64,000 nucleotides of DNA, from NCBI RefSeq assembly GCF_034093315.1, contig NZ_CP139300.1, positions 1 through 64,000 of the forward strand. The letters are read 5' to 3'. Below the pieces are notes generated by a model that saw nothing but the letters and a program-made list of their open reading frames with translations, ran no database searches and had not been told where the DNA came from. Below, in pieces: positions 16,924-27,254 of this stretch. Origin of the DNA: Prochlorococcus sp. MIT 1314. Its GTDB lineage: Bacteria; Cyanobacteriota; Cyanobacteriia; PCC-6307; Cyanobiaceae. The position numbers and the translations under genes were made by a program. The number at the start of each line of letters is the position of its first letter. Position 1 is the first letter of the stretch.

Positions 16924-17964
16924 CTAGTAAGTGAGTTTCTTTCCATGTTCAAAAAATGTTTGAGCATTTTCTTCTGGAGTCCCTGGTAAAATCCCATGAC
17001 CTAAATTAAGAATATATTTCCTGTCTTTAATTTTATTAAAAGTATTATTTATCCTTTCTTTAATTGATTCTTTGTCTCCGAATAAGATGCCAGGGTCAAT
17101 ATTACCTTGAATTCCTATCCCGTTAGGGATTCTTTTACAAGCCTCTTCAATATCAACTGTCCAGTCTAATGAAATTATATCTACGCCAGTTTTGGCCATT
17201 CTTTCTATTACGCCAGCACTTCCTGAGATGTAAAGAATTACTGGTGTTTCAGGGTATTCCGCTTTTACAATGTCAACAACTTTTTTTTGATACGGTCCAG
17301 CAAAGATATCGTAATCTTGTGGGCTTAGTTGACCTGCCCATGAATCAAAAATTTGTACTACTTGCGCTCCAGATTTTATTTGATATTTAAGATATTCACC
17401 AATAGACTTTGCAAAATGATCAAGAAGTTTATGCAGTAAATCTGGTTCTTTAAAAGCCATTGATTTTATTAAAGAATAATTTTTACTGCTTTTACCTTCA
17501 ACTACATATGCAGCAAGAGTCCAAGGTGCTCCAACAAAACCCAGCACAGTTGCCTCATTATTCACATCTTTTTTTAATGAAGAAAGAACTTGCCCAACAA
17601 AACTTAAACTCTCACTTGGGTTTAATTCTTTTAAATTTTCTATCTGGCTAAGAGTTCTTATTGGGTCCTCAATTATTGGACCTTTACTTTCTATTATTTC
17701 GAAATTTATGCCCATTCCTGGCAGAGGTGTGAGAATATCTGAAAAAAGGATCACACCATCTGGTTTGAAAGCATGAAATGGCTGCATTGATATCTCATAT
17801 GATAATTCTGGATTTTCAGACCTTTCTCTAAAACTTGGGTAACGCTCCCTTAAATCTCTATAAATTTTCATATATCTTCCTGCTTGCCTCATCATCCATA
17901 CAGGAGGTCTATTTACTTTTTTACCTAATGCGGCAGAAAGTAGTAGCGGTAAATTTTCACCCAT
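16924..17964 (-). CDS. hemE: Uroporphyrinogen decarboxylase
   Basis: Decarboxylates uroporphyrinogen III to coproporphyrinogen III in heme and chlorophyll synthesis. The 346 residues match the family length. Signatures: [21 protein letters not shown] (about 18-40), [16 protein letters not shown] with the catalytic Asp, [33 protein letters not shown], and the C-terminal [26 protein letters not shown] start at 17964. The SDR gene follows after 9 bp; glgB is upstream with a 123-bp gap. Confidence 0.97.
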   Translation of the reverse strand: MGENLPLLLSAALGKKVNRPPVWMMRQAGRYMKIYRDLRERYPSFRERSENPELSYEISMQPFHAFKPDGVILFSDILTPLPGMGINFEIIESKGPIIEDPIRTLSQIENLKELNPSESLSFVGQVLSSLKKDVNNEATVLGFVGAPWTLAAYVVEGKSSKNYSLIKSMAFKEPDLLHKLLDHFAKSIGEYLKYQIKSGAQVVQIFDSWAGQLSPQDYDIFAGPYQKKVVDIVKAEYPETPVILYISGSAGVIERMAKTGVDIISLDWTVDIEEACKRIPNGIGIQGNIDPGILFGDKESIKERINNTFNKIKDRKYILNLGHGILPGTPEENAQTFFEHGKKLTY

Positions 17965-18087
17965 TTTTTAATTCGATATGTTTTTTAAAAAAATTTTTAA
18001 ATTTCCAACTTAAAAATCTTACAATGCAAAGCATATCAAAAGCGTTATATGAACATTTATATGAAGTACTAAGTTAAATAAGCCTTA

Positions 18088-20352
18088 TTATTTTTTTGAT
18101 TGATGTTTGAAGATACTTACGCTTAATGGGGGCAAAGCAAGTTCTAGAGCATTTTGATAATCATGAATATTGTAATTTATAGTTTCTTTACCTCCCATAT
18201 TTCCTTTATTACTGCCTCCATATCTAGACCCATCTGAATTAAATATCTCCTTGTAGAATCCTTCTACAGGAACACCTACTTTATATGATCCATGAGTATT
18301 AGGTGTAAAGTTTGCAACTACAACAAGCCACTCATTGGTATCGTTTTCTCTTCTCATAAAACTTATTACCGAATTAGATTTGTCATTACAATCAATCCAT
18401 TGGAATCCATAAGGATCAAAGTCGTTTTTCCATAACGCTGGTTCATTTTTATAAAGTACGTTTAGGTCATCAATCAAGTTTCTGATACCTTTATGAGGCT
18501 CAAATTCTAGTAACTCCCATTGCAGATCATCCCAAACATTCCATTCCTGTCTTTGCCCAAATTCCATCCCCATAAATATCGTTTTTTTACCAGGGTGGGT
18601 CCACATATAAGTTAATAAAGCTCGAGTATTTGCGTATTTCTTCCAGTCATCGCCGGGCATTTTGTGCAAAAGATGACTTTTCCCATGGACAACCTCATCA
18701 TGACTAAGGGCAAGCATAAAGTTCTCTGTATAGTTATATGTTATTGAGAAAGTTACACTATTTTGATGAAATTGCCTAAACCAAGGATCTATCTCAAAAT
18801 AATCGAGCATATCGTGCATCCAGCCCATATTCCATTTCAAATTAAACCCTAACCCTCCCATATCGGTAGGTTTGGTTACCATTGGCCAAGTTGTTGATTC
18901 TTCAGCTATAGAAAGCGCACCTGGGAAATGTTGGAAGAGTACATGATTAGCCTGTTGAAGAAATTTAACAGCCTCTATATTTTCATTCCCACCATTTTCA
19001 TTGGGTATCCATTCTCCATCTGGGCGTAGATAGTCTCTGTATAGCATTGAAGCTACAGCATCTACTCTTATGCCATCAATATGAAACTCTTCAAACCAAT
19101 AAACGAGGTTGGCTACTAAGAAATTTCTTACTTCGTTTCTGCTGTAATTGAATATTAGGGTTCCCCATTCTTTGTGTTCACCTATGCGTGAATCTCCATG
19201 TTCATAAAGATGGCAACCATCAAAAAATGCTAAACCATGCTTATCTTTTGGGAAATGACCAGGTACCCAATCAAGAATTACCCCTATGCCTTCTTCGTGA
19301 CATTTATTGACAAACTCTCTAAATTCATTTGGGGTACCAAATCTACTTGTTGGTGCATACCAGCCTGTAACTTGGTATCCCCATGAACCATCGAAAGGAT
19401 GTTCAGATATTGGCATTAGTTCAATATGAGTAAATCCTCTCTTTTTTACGTAAGGGATGAGTTTTTTGGTTAGTTCTGGATAAGTTAATAATCTTGTTCC
19501 AGGTTTTAAATCCGCTGCAGGAACTGGGTCTCTTGGTTCACCATTGTCTTCAAGATATTTATTATCTGTTGATTCATGGAGCCAACTTCCTAAATGCATT
19601 TCGTAAACTGAAATGGGCTTGTTAATTTGACTAGAAGAATCTCTATTAGAAATCCAAGTACTATCATTCCAATTAAAATTGTTCAATTTAGAAACTATTG
19701 AACCATTTTGAGGCCTGATTTCATGAAGGAAACCATATGGATCAGCTTTCTCATAAATATGACCTTGTTGCGTTCTTATTTCGTATTTATATGTGGCTCC
19801 CTCTTCCATTGTTGGCATGAATATTTCCCAAATTCCCCCTAATCTTTTTTGCATTGGATGATGTCTTCCATCCCAAGAATTTATATCTCCGATTATCGAG
19901 ATTGATTTTGCATTTGGAGCCCAAATGCAAAACATGACTCCTTTTTGATTCTTTTCTTCAATGAGATGTGCTCCCATTTTTTTCCAAATATGATGATGAT
20001 TACCTTCAGCAAAAAGATGCCTATCAACTTCTCCCATCCACTCTTCTCTATATGACCAAGGGTCATGTTGTGTATGTTTGATCCCTCCTCTTAAAATATT
20101 TATTTCGTAATTAGAATTTGGATTTTCAGGCAGGATTGCTTCAAAAAGCCATTTATGGTTTATGCTTTCCGCCTTGTAGGTATTGTTTTTGAAAGTTATT
20201 ATAACTTCGTCCGCTTCAGGCATCCATACCCTTATTACCCATTGCTCTTTATAAAAATGAGGGCCTAATATTTTTAATGGATTATCATTGCAACAATTTT
20301 CTAGGTTGATAGCTTCTGATTTAATCCAGTCTGCTTGAATTGTCTCGATCAT
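18088..20352 (-). CDS. glgB: 1,4-alpha-glucan branching enzyme
   Basis: Introduces alpha-1,6 branches into glycogen. The 754-residue GH13 enzyme has an N-terminal carbohydrate-binding extension (about 1-130), a CBM48-like domain ([24 protein letters not shown]), the catalytic barrel with [48 protein letters not shown] (nucleophile Asp), SIAEEST (acid Glu) and [10 protein letters not shown], and a C-terminal beta domain. It pairs functionally with glgA at 47574. The convergent-side gap to hemE is mostly A/T. Confidence 0.97.
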   Translation of the reverse strand: MIETIQADWIKSEAINLENCCNDNPLKILGPHFYKEQWVIRVWMPEADEVIITFKNNTYKAESINHKWLFEAILPENPNSNYEINILRGGIKHTQHDPWSYREEWMGEVDRHLFAEGNHHHIWKKMGAHLIEEKNQKGVMFCIWAPNAKSISIIGDINSWDGRHHPMQKRLGGIWEIFMPTMEEGATYKYEIRTQQGHIYEKADPYGFLHEIRPQNGSIVSKLNNFNWNDSTWISNRDSSSQINKPISVYEMHLGSWLHESTDNKYLEDNGEPRDPVPAADLKPGTRLLTYPELTKKLIPYVKKRGFTHIELMPISEHPFDGSWGYQVTGWYAPTSRFGTPNEFREFVNKCHEEGIGVILDWVPGHFPKDKHGLAFFDGCHLYEHGDSRIGEHKEWGTLIFNYSRNEVRNFLVANLVYWFEEFHIDGIRVDAVASMLYRDYLRPDGEWIPNENGGNENIEAVKFLQQANHVLFQHFPGALSIAEESTTWPMVTKPTDMGGLGFNLKWNMGWMHDMLDYFEIDPWFRQFHQNSVTFSITYNYTENFMLALSHDEVVHGKSHLLHKMPGDDWKKYANTRALLTYMWTHPGKKTIFMGMEFGQRQEWNVWDDLQWELLEFEPHKGIRNLIDDLNVLYKNEPALWKNDFDPYGFQWIDCNDKSNSVISFMRRENDTNEWLVVVANFTPNTHGSYKVGVPVEGFYKEIFNSDGSRYGGSNKGNMGGKETINYNIHDYQNALELALPPLSVSIFKHQSKK

Positions 20353-20411
20353 GACTGGTAGATATTAAGGATTAATAATATCAAATGATTAACCAAAAAA
20401 ATAATTATTTA

Positions 20412-21986
20412 TTAAAAAAAAGGGGTCATTTTCATAAATGTTTTATTAAGACTGAAACTTAGAGTAATAATTCTATGATTTGCTGAAGGGGCCCCAATAT
20501 TTCCCTTCCCAAATCCAGGATTAACTCCAATAGCTGGATAAGCTGCTGCAGATATAGAAAGGCGAAGCTTGCTACCTTTAATCAAACAAATATTTGTTGG
20601 CTGCATTGTTATTTGATATATGCATTCTTCACTTATTTTGGAGTTTTTAACCCTTAAAAAGCCAGTTGAAAATTGATTAACCTTTTTATCACCTTTTTCA
20701 ACTAGAGATAAAGCAAGGCAGATATCGAAATTGGGCTGATCACTTTTCACAGCAATTTCTAATGTGGGGACTCCTTTGAAATATTGATCTTCTTCAAAAA
20801 AATTGGTTTGAAAAATACCTACATCAAGGCGTTCATCAATAATATTTCTATTAAACTTTCCTGGATTTGGACCTAAATGACCACCGTCAGATGGAGTAGG
20901 TCTCCAGGGGTCATTAACAATTGTGAACCATCCTGATCCTTTTGAATTTATTATTAGACTTCCATTTTTGACATTTACATTGGCTGTGCCATCGCTTTTG
21001 AGCCCAAAAATAAATTCAGGGTGAAATTTATTATCTAATTCTTCCCATTTATTTAATGAAATATTCCATATTTTTTTCTCGCTTTTTGAATTTTTAACAT
21101 TAAACTTTTCATCTGACTTTAAATGTTTATCAAAGAATTTTAATAAAGATTCTTGTGATCCTTCCCACCAATTTAGATGTGTCGCATTCCCAATAATAAT
21201 CTCTGGACTACCTCCAGCTTCTTTAGATTTTTTATAAAGATCACAGGCACCTTTTAAATGTGGATCCCAAAGCCCTCCAATAATTAACATAGGTTGTTTA
21301 ATCCATGTTGAAATTGGATTAAATTCTTCAAAGTGAACACCATTATTTAAATTTTCAAGCCATTCCAAAACAAAGCTATTAGGATCATATTTTTTTAAAA
21401 TATCAATTCCTTCCCTTAAATAACTTTTATTTTCTAAGGCTAATCTTATCTTTTCCCACTCAAATAAATTATTTTCTCTTTTCATTTTTATTGCTGCGAT
21501 TTGAAGTCCCCATGCAATATTGTTATGCCACCAATATGCTCCTCCATCTGAGCACCAATGATCTTTAATATTAATCCCAGTCATCGCTGGAGATAAACAA
21601 TCGGGCGGCTTTGAATTTAATTCACCAGTTAGTTGAGTAAATCCTTGATATGAAAAACCATATAAGCCAAGTTTTCCATTGCATTCTTTTAGAGACCTTA
21701 CCCATTCATGTGTTTCTGAAGTATCGCTAGCTTCTTGTTTGAAACCATTAAAAACTCCTTCAGAAGAACCCATACCTCTAACATCTTGAATTATTACCAT
21801 ATACCCTTTGGAAGCCCACCATTCAGGGTGAGAATATGTAATAGTTGAAGCTATTTCCCTGCCATAAGGTTGTCTCATTAATAATGCAGGCCATGGCCCA
21901 TTACTATTAGGTAACCAAATCCTTGATATAAGTCTTACTCCATCTCTAAGTACTAGAGACTTGTCAAACCATCTTGAACCAAACAT
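20412..21986 (-). CDS. CocE/NonD family hydrolase
   Basis: A 524-residue serine hydrolase of the X-Pro dipeptidyl-peptidase (S15)/CocE type. Alpha/beta-hydrolase domain with oxyanion-type Y41-G-R, IQDVRGMGSSEG, and the nucleophile elbow G110-F-S112-Y-Q-G115; then the Asp-containing GLWDPHLKG and His in NATHLNWWEG; and a C-terminal jelly-roll domain beginning at PWRPTPSDGGHLGPNPG. Probably cleaves ester or amide bonds of small acyl compounds; substrate unknown. No signal peptide. It lies between glgB and small secreted or unknown genes on the same strand. Confidence 0.88.
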   Translation of the reverse strand: MFGSRWFDKSLVLRDGVRLISRIWLPNSNGPWPALLMRQPYGREIASTITYSHPEWWASKGYMVIIQDVRGMGSSEGVFNGFKQEASDTSETHEWVRSLKECNGKLGLYGFSYQGFTQLTGELNSKPPDCLSPAMTGINIKDHWCSDGGAYWWHNNIAWGLQIAAIKMKRENNLFEWEKIRLALENKSYLREGIDILKKYDPNSFVLEWLENLNNGVHFEEFNPISTWIKQPMLIIGGLWDPHLKGACDLYKKSKEAGGSPEIIIGNATHLNWWEGSQESLLKFFDKHLKSDEKFNVKNSKSEKKIWNISLNKWEELDNKFHPEFIFGLKSDGTANVNVKNGSLIINSKGSGWFTIVNDPWRPTPSDGGHLGPNPGKFNRNIIDERLDVGIFQTNFFEEDQYFKGVPTLEIAVKSDQPNFDICLALSLVEKGDKKVNQFSTGFLRVKNSKISEECIYQITMQPTNICLIKGSKLRLSISAAAYPAIGVNPGFGKGNIGAPSANHRIITLSFSLNKTFMKMTPFF

Positions 21987-21993
21987 TTAGGCT

Positions 21994-22260
21994 TTAGATA
22001 ATATCTGGACAGTGCAGCCCAATGACATAAATGGAAAAGATCTCTGCGTTAACGGGAGTTAACTTTTTTTTGTTTGATACATATTCAATAGCTTTATCTG
22101 AACTAGCTGAAATACCTTTTGAATTGAAATCTCTAAACTTATTACATAAATTCCTAGCTTCGTTTGGATTCTTTTTTACACTTTCTAATAAGTTAGATTG
22201 ACTAAAAACAGGGTATAAAGAGTTGGCAAACAAAAATAACAAAAATAAAAAAGGTTTCAC
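21994..22260 (-). CDS. Small secreted protein of unknown function
   Basis: An 88-residue protein with a strong Sec-type signal (KPFLFLLFLFANSLYPVFSQS, cleavage near residue 21). The mature part is about 67 residues with two Cys (in ARNLCNKF and GLHCPDII), perhaps a disulfide. I do not recognise a named family. It ends 7 bp before the esterase start and follows the DUF4332 gene after 52 bp, so cotranscription is plausible. Likely periplasmic. Confidence 0.65.
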   Translation of the reverse strand: MKPFLFLLFLFANSLYPVFSQSNLLESVKKNPNEARNLCNKFRDFNSKGISASSDKAIEYVSNKKKLTPVNAEIFSIYVIGLHCPDII

Positions 22261-22312
22261 TATTTCTCACTTTTTCTAAATTCTACATTAAAAAATTTTT
22301 TTAACCAAGATT

Positions 22313-22720
22313 TTAAATCGATTTATAGATTTGATTAGCTTTTTTAATCCATGCTTTTAAGAGAGTAAAAGTTGTATTTGTCTCAGTTTTTACTCTAAGA
22401 GTTCTTTCTAATCTACCAATTTTTCGCTCTAATTCGAAAGGAGTAGATAGAGATAATGATTTAATAGAAGATATACCGCAATGTAAAAGTAGATATGCTT
22501 GCGGTGGAGAAATCCCAATTTCTTTTTTAAAAATAGCTATAGCTCTAATTTTCTTTAGATTATTCAATGTACATAGTGAAGATTTTCTTTGAATCTCATT
22601 TATATCTTGGTCTGAAAGATTACTTAATTTTTCAAATTCAATTAAATTATTGTGAATAAAAAAAGATTTCTCATGTCTAAAGTTAGTTGGCAAAAAATCT
22701 AAAAAGGTTTCGCTTCCCAT
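22313..22720 (-). CDS. DUF4332-like protein
   Basis: A 135-residue soluble protein. The middle (about 35-100) resembles DUF4332, a helix-hairpin-helix-like domain: LSDQDINEIQRKSSLCTLNNLKKIRAIAIF, then QAYLLLHCGISSIKSLSLSTPFELERKIGRLERTLRVK. The HhH likeness suggests nucleic-acid or protein binding, but no function is known. It begins 12 bp after the Ycf51-like gene on the same strand. Confidence 0.65.
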   Translation of the reverse strand: MGSETFLDFLPTNFRHEKSFFIHNNLIEFEKLSNLSDQDINEIQRKSSLCTLNNLKKIRAIAIFKKEIGISPPQAYLLLHCGISSIKSLSLSTPFELERKIGRLERTLRVKTETNTTFTLLKAWIKKANQIYKSI

Positions 22721-22732
22721 TTTTTTAATAGA

Positions 22733-23176
22733 TTAATTCATTTTGACATTTTTCTGAACTTCTCCAATAACAACTGGTTTACTTACACCATCTGAAATTT
22801 TTTCAAGTTTCCTTATCTTTATTTTTACATTCGCACCAGATCTGCTACCTTTCCTTAAGTTTTCCGATAATTGTTCTAAAGTTGGTTCAATAGACTCTTC
22901 TGGGAAGTTATCATCTGCTTTGGCAATAATCAAATCAAACCCATTGTCATAAACAATTGGGACATATTTTGCATCTTTTATTACTACTTTTTCAGTATAA
23001 CTTTGTATAAATGCCCAACTGCTTAAAGAAAGTAATAATGAGAAAATGGTTGCTCCTATTATTCGAAATTTAAAACCAAAATTAAATATAAAGGCTATTA
23101 CAGTAACGCATAATAGGAATATTCCAAGAAATCCAAAGATTTTGGGTGTGTTCTCTAATAGTTCAAAAAAAGACAT
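22733..23176 (-). CDS. Ycf51 (DUF2518) family protein
   Basis: A 147-residue protein with two N-terminal membrane spans (about 13-32 and 38-57) and a soluble C-terminal part ending in IKIRKLEKISDGVSKPVVIGEVQKNVKMN. This layout fits Ycf51/DUF2518, found in cyanobacteria and algal plastids, function unknown. It is divergent from the TamB-like gene with a 52-bp gap and heads a minus-strand run of small genes. Confidence 0.72.
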   Translation of the reverse strand: MSFFELLENTPKIFGFLGIFLLCVTVIAFIFNFGFKFRIIGATIFSLLLSLSSWAFIQSYTEKVVIKDAKYVPIVYDNGFDLIIAKADDNFPEESIEPTLEQLSENLRKGSRSGANVKIKIRKLEKISDGVSKPVVIGEVQKNVKMN

Positions 23177-23228
23177 TTAGTGGCTTTGACCTAATTAATT
23201 TCTTATATTTTGTAAGCCTACTCTATTT

Positions 23229-26200
23229 TTGGGTTCTAACTTGAAAAAAATTAGATCTCTAAATTTAAATACAAAATTTCTATTCTTAGGGATGATTTTA
23301 TCCTTAGGACTTATAGGCGCATTTTTATTAAATAATTTTTTACGAAAAAATTATAATTCTAGGAAATCCGAAATTGAAGATAGTATTGAGAATTTAATAA
23401 ATAAGAAGGTTTCTTTAGGTGATTATTCTGGAATTAGATTTCTAGGATTTTCTTTGGGGCATTCCAAAATTGTTGATAAAAAAAATATAGATTCTGGAAT
23501 ACAAACTAAAAATGTCTATGTAGGTATTATGCCTTTAAGATCTTTTTTAAAACAAAAATGGATAGTAAAAATAAGTCCTAAGGAAGCAGCCATAAATATA
23601 GATAGAGATTTTCTTAAAAGGGATCGATCTTATAAAAATGCTCGAAGTATAAGAAAATCAAAATCAAAATATGAATTGAACTTTAACTTAAATAAATATT
23701 CAATCCTGAATTTTAATAAAGCAGGATTAAAAACAAAAGTAAAAGGTAATGTTATCTACAAGTCAAGTAATAGACAAATCATTGCAAATGTAAAATCAAA
23801 TTTTGATGAGAAAGGTTTTTTAAAATTGAAATTTAATACAAAGTTAAATCAAGACTTTCTAAAACTGGAATTATTTTCTAGGGGTTTAAATCTTGAGAAT
23901 TCTGAATATTTTATTGGGAATAGAAAAATTAGTTTTAATAAAGGAAACTTTAAATCTAACTTTAAATTAAATAAATTACCGACTGAAACATTTTGCAGAG
24001 GGAGATTTTCTTTCACTAATTTAGAAATAATACCGGAATCTTTTTCAGAGAATATAAATTTTGATAAAACTAGTTTTTTTTGTAAAGATAATAATTTAAT
24101 TGGTAATTCAGAAAACTTAAATTATGGAACTTTGACTTCCAATTTTAATATAAATGTCCCATTTAATAAAAGTTCTAATAATATTGATCTAAAAGGAAGT
24201 ATTGGATACATTAATAGCCTCAATCCAGATATCAAATTATCAGGTAATATTCCATATTGGTTTGATAGAAGAGGCTTAAATTTTGGAAATATAGATACTA
24301 GTTTTAAAATAAATAGAACTCAATTATCTAATTTAAATATCTTCCGAAAAAATGATATAAGGGGTTTCATTACTGCTAAAGGAGAATTAAAAGGAAAAAT
24401 TAGTGATCCGGATATTTCGATAAACTTTAATGTTGATTATCCGCACTATAAGGGAATTCGCATTAGAGAAATATGGGAGGGAGATATTAAAAAAGAAAAT
24501 AATGGATTTCAGCTAAATATGAAAAATAGATACTCTCCAATACCTTCGTTTCTATCTATAAAGTTTGATTCTAAGCTTAAATTAGATAAAATAGCTTTTT
24601 CTAGAGTGTTTAATTCTAATAAAGGGAGTATAAGCATAATTAAAGATAGTGATAGTTATTTGTGGAGCGCTGATAATTTCCCACTTGATGAACTTGAATT
24701 ATCTTTAAGCAACAACCAATTCGATCGAGTTAACGGAATTATAAATGGTGCTGGATCAATATCTTCTGGTCAATCTTATTTTGATGGACGACTTGCTTGG
24801 AGTTTAGGTAAATATAGGAATATCAAGTTAGCAAATTCATTATTTGACTTTAGCTTCCAAGATGATTCTTTTTATATAAACTTTTCATTGTATCCAATTG
24901 ATGGAGGAATAATTGAAGTCGAATATGATTCAAATAGAAATAATTTAATTAATTCAGAATTTACAAATATAAGCACTAGTTGGACTATCCTGACCGCTGT
25001 TGATATTTTTAATTTTGATAATCAAAAAGTTATTCCAATAAGTAAATCGAATATTTTGGATGATTTGGAAATAAATAAAGATAATAAATCATTTAAAGAG
25101 AAAATAGATTTTATAAATAACTTTATTGAAAATAGCAATTTGCTAGAGGACAAATTTAATTTGCAAAAATATTTAAATAAATTTAGAAGTAGATACAGTG
25201 GAAAAATTACTATTAAGGGCGATAGACCAGTCAATTACAAATTGAATGCAAAATTAAATGGCTTTCTTGATGTGTCTAGAGGTGAATATAAGAATAATAA
25301 AGAGGAATTTTCTATTGATTTGGAAGGAGGATTGTTAACTGGTAAAGGTTCCTTAATAATTAAAAAATTACCATTAAGTGCAGCGAATATCTTTTTAAAT
25401 AAACCAAAAGATTTTCTTGGAGGGTTAGATATGAATTTATTTTATGATCTTGATACAAAATCTTTCTCTAGTAAAATTTCTTCCAATAATTCATCGATAA
25501 AAAATAACAAAATAATATTTGATAAAGGACTAGTTGAATTTAATAATTATATTTTTGATGTTGATTTTTCCCTTCTAATAAATGATTCTGAAATCCCAAT
25601 TAATATTGAAGGCTCAATACCTATAAAAAAATCAGATAACGTAGATCTAAGATTAATTGGGAATGGAAAATTTATTGAATTAATAGATATTTTTGCTGAT
25701 GAATACTTTACCTTTAAGGAAGGTGATGTGAATATTAGAATGATACTAAAAGGAACCCTAAATAAACCTATTTTAAATGGATTTGTCGTAATTCAAGATT
25801 CTGAAATTGATTTTTTCAAAAATATAATAAAAGAAATTAATAGCATAATAATTTTTGATTTTGATTCTTTAGAGATCAATAATTTACAAGCAAAGGCTGA
25901 AGATTCTGGAGAAATTTTTATAAAAGGGTCTTTACCTTTTTATAGTCAGAATGATTCCGAGAAGGCAGAAATTAACTTGAAAACGAATAGATTTACTTTA
26001 AAGAAAGATAATTTTAATTTCTTAATTGATTCAGATATAGATTTAAGTGGATCATTTGAAAGTCCTGTTTTGGGTGGTTCTCTATCTTTTAATAATGGAT
26101 TTATTAATTTTAATAGCACTAATCAAAATAATAAAAAAGAAAATAATTTTATACTTAAAGAGGATAAAAAAGATTGGCGAGAAATTTATTGGAATAAAAA

Positions 26201-27188
26201 AGAAAATATTGAAATAATTTCAAATGAAACAATTTTGAATTCTGTTCTTTTAGGAGAAACTTTGCCAAATTATTTGGATAATTTAAGTTTTAATAATCTT
26301 AAATTAAAACTTGGACCAGATTTTAAACTTCAATACTCAGAGATAATTCAAGCTTATTTAAATACCAAATTAGATCTTAATATAAACGGAGAGGTAGGAA
26401 AAGATTTAAATGCTAGGGGTCTGATTTATCTTGAAAAAGGTAGAGCAAATTTATATACTACTCCGTTTAAACTTGATAAAAATAAAGATAACTATATTTT
26501 ATTTGCATCAAGAAGTGGTGTGGTTCCATTTATTAATTTTTCTCTAGTCAGTAAAGTTCCAGATTCTATAATACCGATAAGTGAAAGTAATCAAGATTCA
26601 AATATCGCTGGTGATCTTAATGCAGATGAGACTTCAAAAGGTTTCGGAGCATTTGGAATTGGTAATACTAGGCTTATCAAAATTGAAGCTTCTTATGAAG
26701 GGTTTTTAGATCAATTATCTTTTGAAGATGAAAATAAAAGAATTCAATTAAGAAGTATTCCAAGTTATAACAGGTCACAAATAATTGGTTTAATTGGAGG
26801 TAACTCTGCAAATTTAATAAATAGAGCATTTATTTCTCAAATTAATAATGCAGATGCTTTTAGTGAAAGATTTCAGTTCTCTTTATATCCAGCCTTAATA
26901 GAAAATAATGATTCTTTAAATAACATTTTTTCTAATGAAAATTTAGATATAGAAAATGAAGAACAAGCAACTTCTAATGAGGAATTTTCTTCTCAAGCTT
27001 GGGTAGCTGAAATCGGACTTGATATAACTGATGCTATAAATTTTGCCTTTCAAACTGTTCCAGGAAGAGATGACCTTTCACCTCTAGGAATTTTAACTTT
27101 TCAGGCCAATCCAAACTTAGAATTACTAGGTTCTTATGATTCCAACGGGGATTGGAAAAGTCAAGTTCAATTATTTTTTAGATATTAA
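23229..27188 (+). CDS. TamB-like translocation/assembly module protein (DUF490)
   Basis: A 1319-residue protein with one N-terminal membrane anchor (about 14-36) and a very long, beta-rich, Asn/Lys-rich body of short strands, as in AsmA/TamB proteins that span the periplasm and move lipid or assist outer-membrane assembly. The C-terminal ~370 residues (from LNINGEVGKDLNARGLIYLEKGRANLYTTPFKL to NLELLGSYDSNGDWKSQVQLFFRY) are the DUF490/TamB domain. TTG at 23229 is used; a second TTG at 23241 (KKIRSLN) is equally plausible. No tamA-like gene is in the window. Confidence 0.88.
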   Translation: MGSNLKKIRSLNLNTKFLFLGMILSLGLIGAFLLNNFLRKNYNSRKSEIEDSIENLINKKVSLGDYSGIRFLGFSLGHSKIVDKKNIDSGIQTKNVYVGIMPLRSFLKQKWIVKISPKEAAINIDRDFLKRDRSYKNARSIRKSKSKYELNFNLNKYSILNFNKAGLKTKVKGNVIYKSSNRQIIANVKSNFDEKGFLKLKFNTKLNQDFLKLELFSRGLNLENSEYFIGNRKISFNKGNFKSNFKLNKLPTETFCRGRFSFTNLEIIPESFSENINFDKTSFFCKDNNLIGNSENLNYGTLTSNFNINVPFNKSSNNIDLKGSIGYINSLNPDIKLSGNIPYWFDRRGLNFGNIDTSFKINRTQLSNLNIFRKNDIRGFITAKGELKGKISDPDISINFNVDYPHYKGIRIREIWEGDIKKENNGFQLNMKNRYSPIPSFLSIKFDSKLKLDKIAFSRVFNSNKGSISIIKDSDSYLWSADNFPLDELELSLSNNQFDRVNGIINGAGSISSGQSYFDGRLAWSLGKYRNIKLANSLFDFSFQDDSFYINFSLYPIDGGIIEVEYDSNRNNLINSEFTNISTSWTILTAVDIFNFDNQKVIPISKSNILDDLEINKDNKSFKEKIDFINNFIENSNLLEDKFNLQKYLNKFRSRYSGKITIKGDRPVNYKLNAKLNGFLDVSRGEYKNNKEEFSIDLEGGLLTGKGSLIIKKLPLSAANIFLNKPKDFLGGLDMNLFYDLDTKSFSSKISSNNSSIKNNKIIFDKGLVEFNNYIFDVDFSLLINDSEIPINIEGSIPIKKSDNVDLRLIGNGKFIELIDIFADEYFTFKEGDVNIRMILKGTLNKPILNGFVVIQDSEIDFFKNIIKEINSIIIFDFDSLEINNLQAKAEDSGEIFIKGSLPFYSQNDSEKAEINLKTNRFTLKKDNFNFLIDSDIDLSGSFESPVLGGSLSFNNGFINFNSTNQNNKKENNFILKEDKKDWREIYWNKKENIEIISNETILNSVLLGETLPNYLDNLSFNNLKLKLGPDFKLQYSEIIQAYLNTKLDLNINGEVGKDLNARGLIYLEKGRANLYTTPFKLDKNKDNYILFASRSGVVPFINFSLVSKVPDSIIPISESNQDSNIAGDLNADETSKGFGAFGIGNTRLIKIEASYEGFLDQLSFEDENKRIQLRSIPSYNRSQIIGLIGGNSANLINRAFISQINNADAFSERFQFSLYPALIENNDSLNNIFSNENLDIENEEQATSNEEFSSQAWVAEIGLDITDAINFAFQTVPGRDDLSPLGILTFQANPNLELLGSYDSNGDWKSQVQLFFRY

Positions 27189-27254
27189 GTCAGAAAGAAA
27201 GTTAGTTTATAGAATCGTTAATTTGAATTATTATTAAATTAATAAAAAAAAATT

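Noticed and set aside
18024-18077. 17-codon open frame (MQSISKALYEHLYEVLS) between hemE and glgB
   Set aside because: Too short, no ribosome-binding site or downstream gene on that strand; likely chance.
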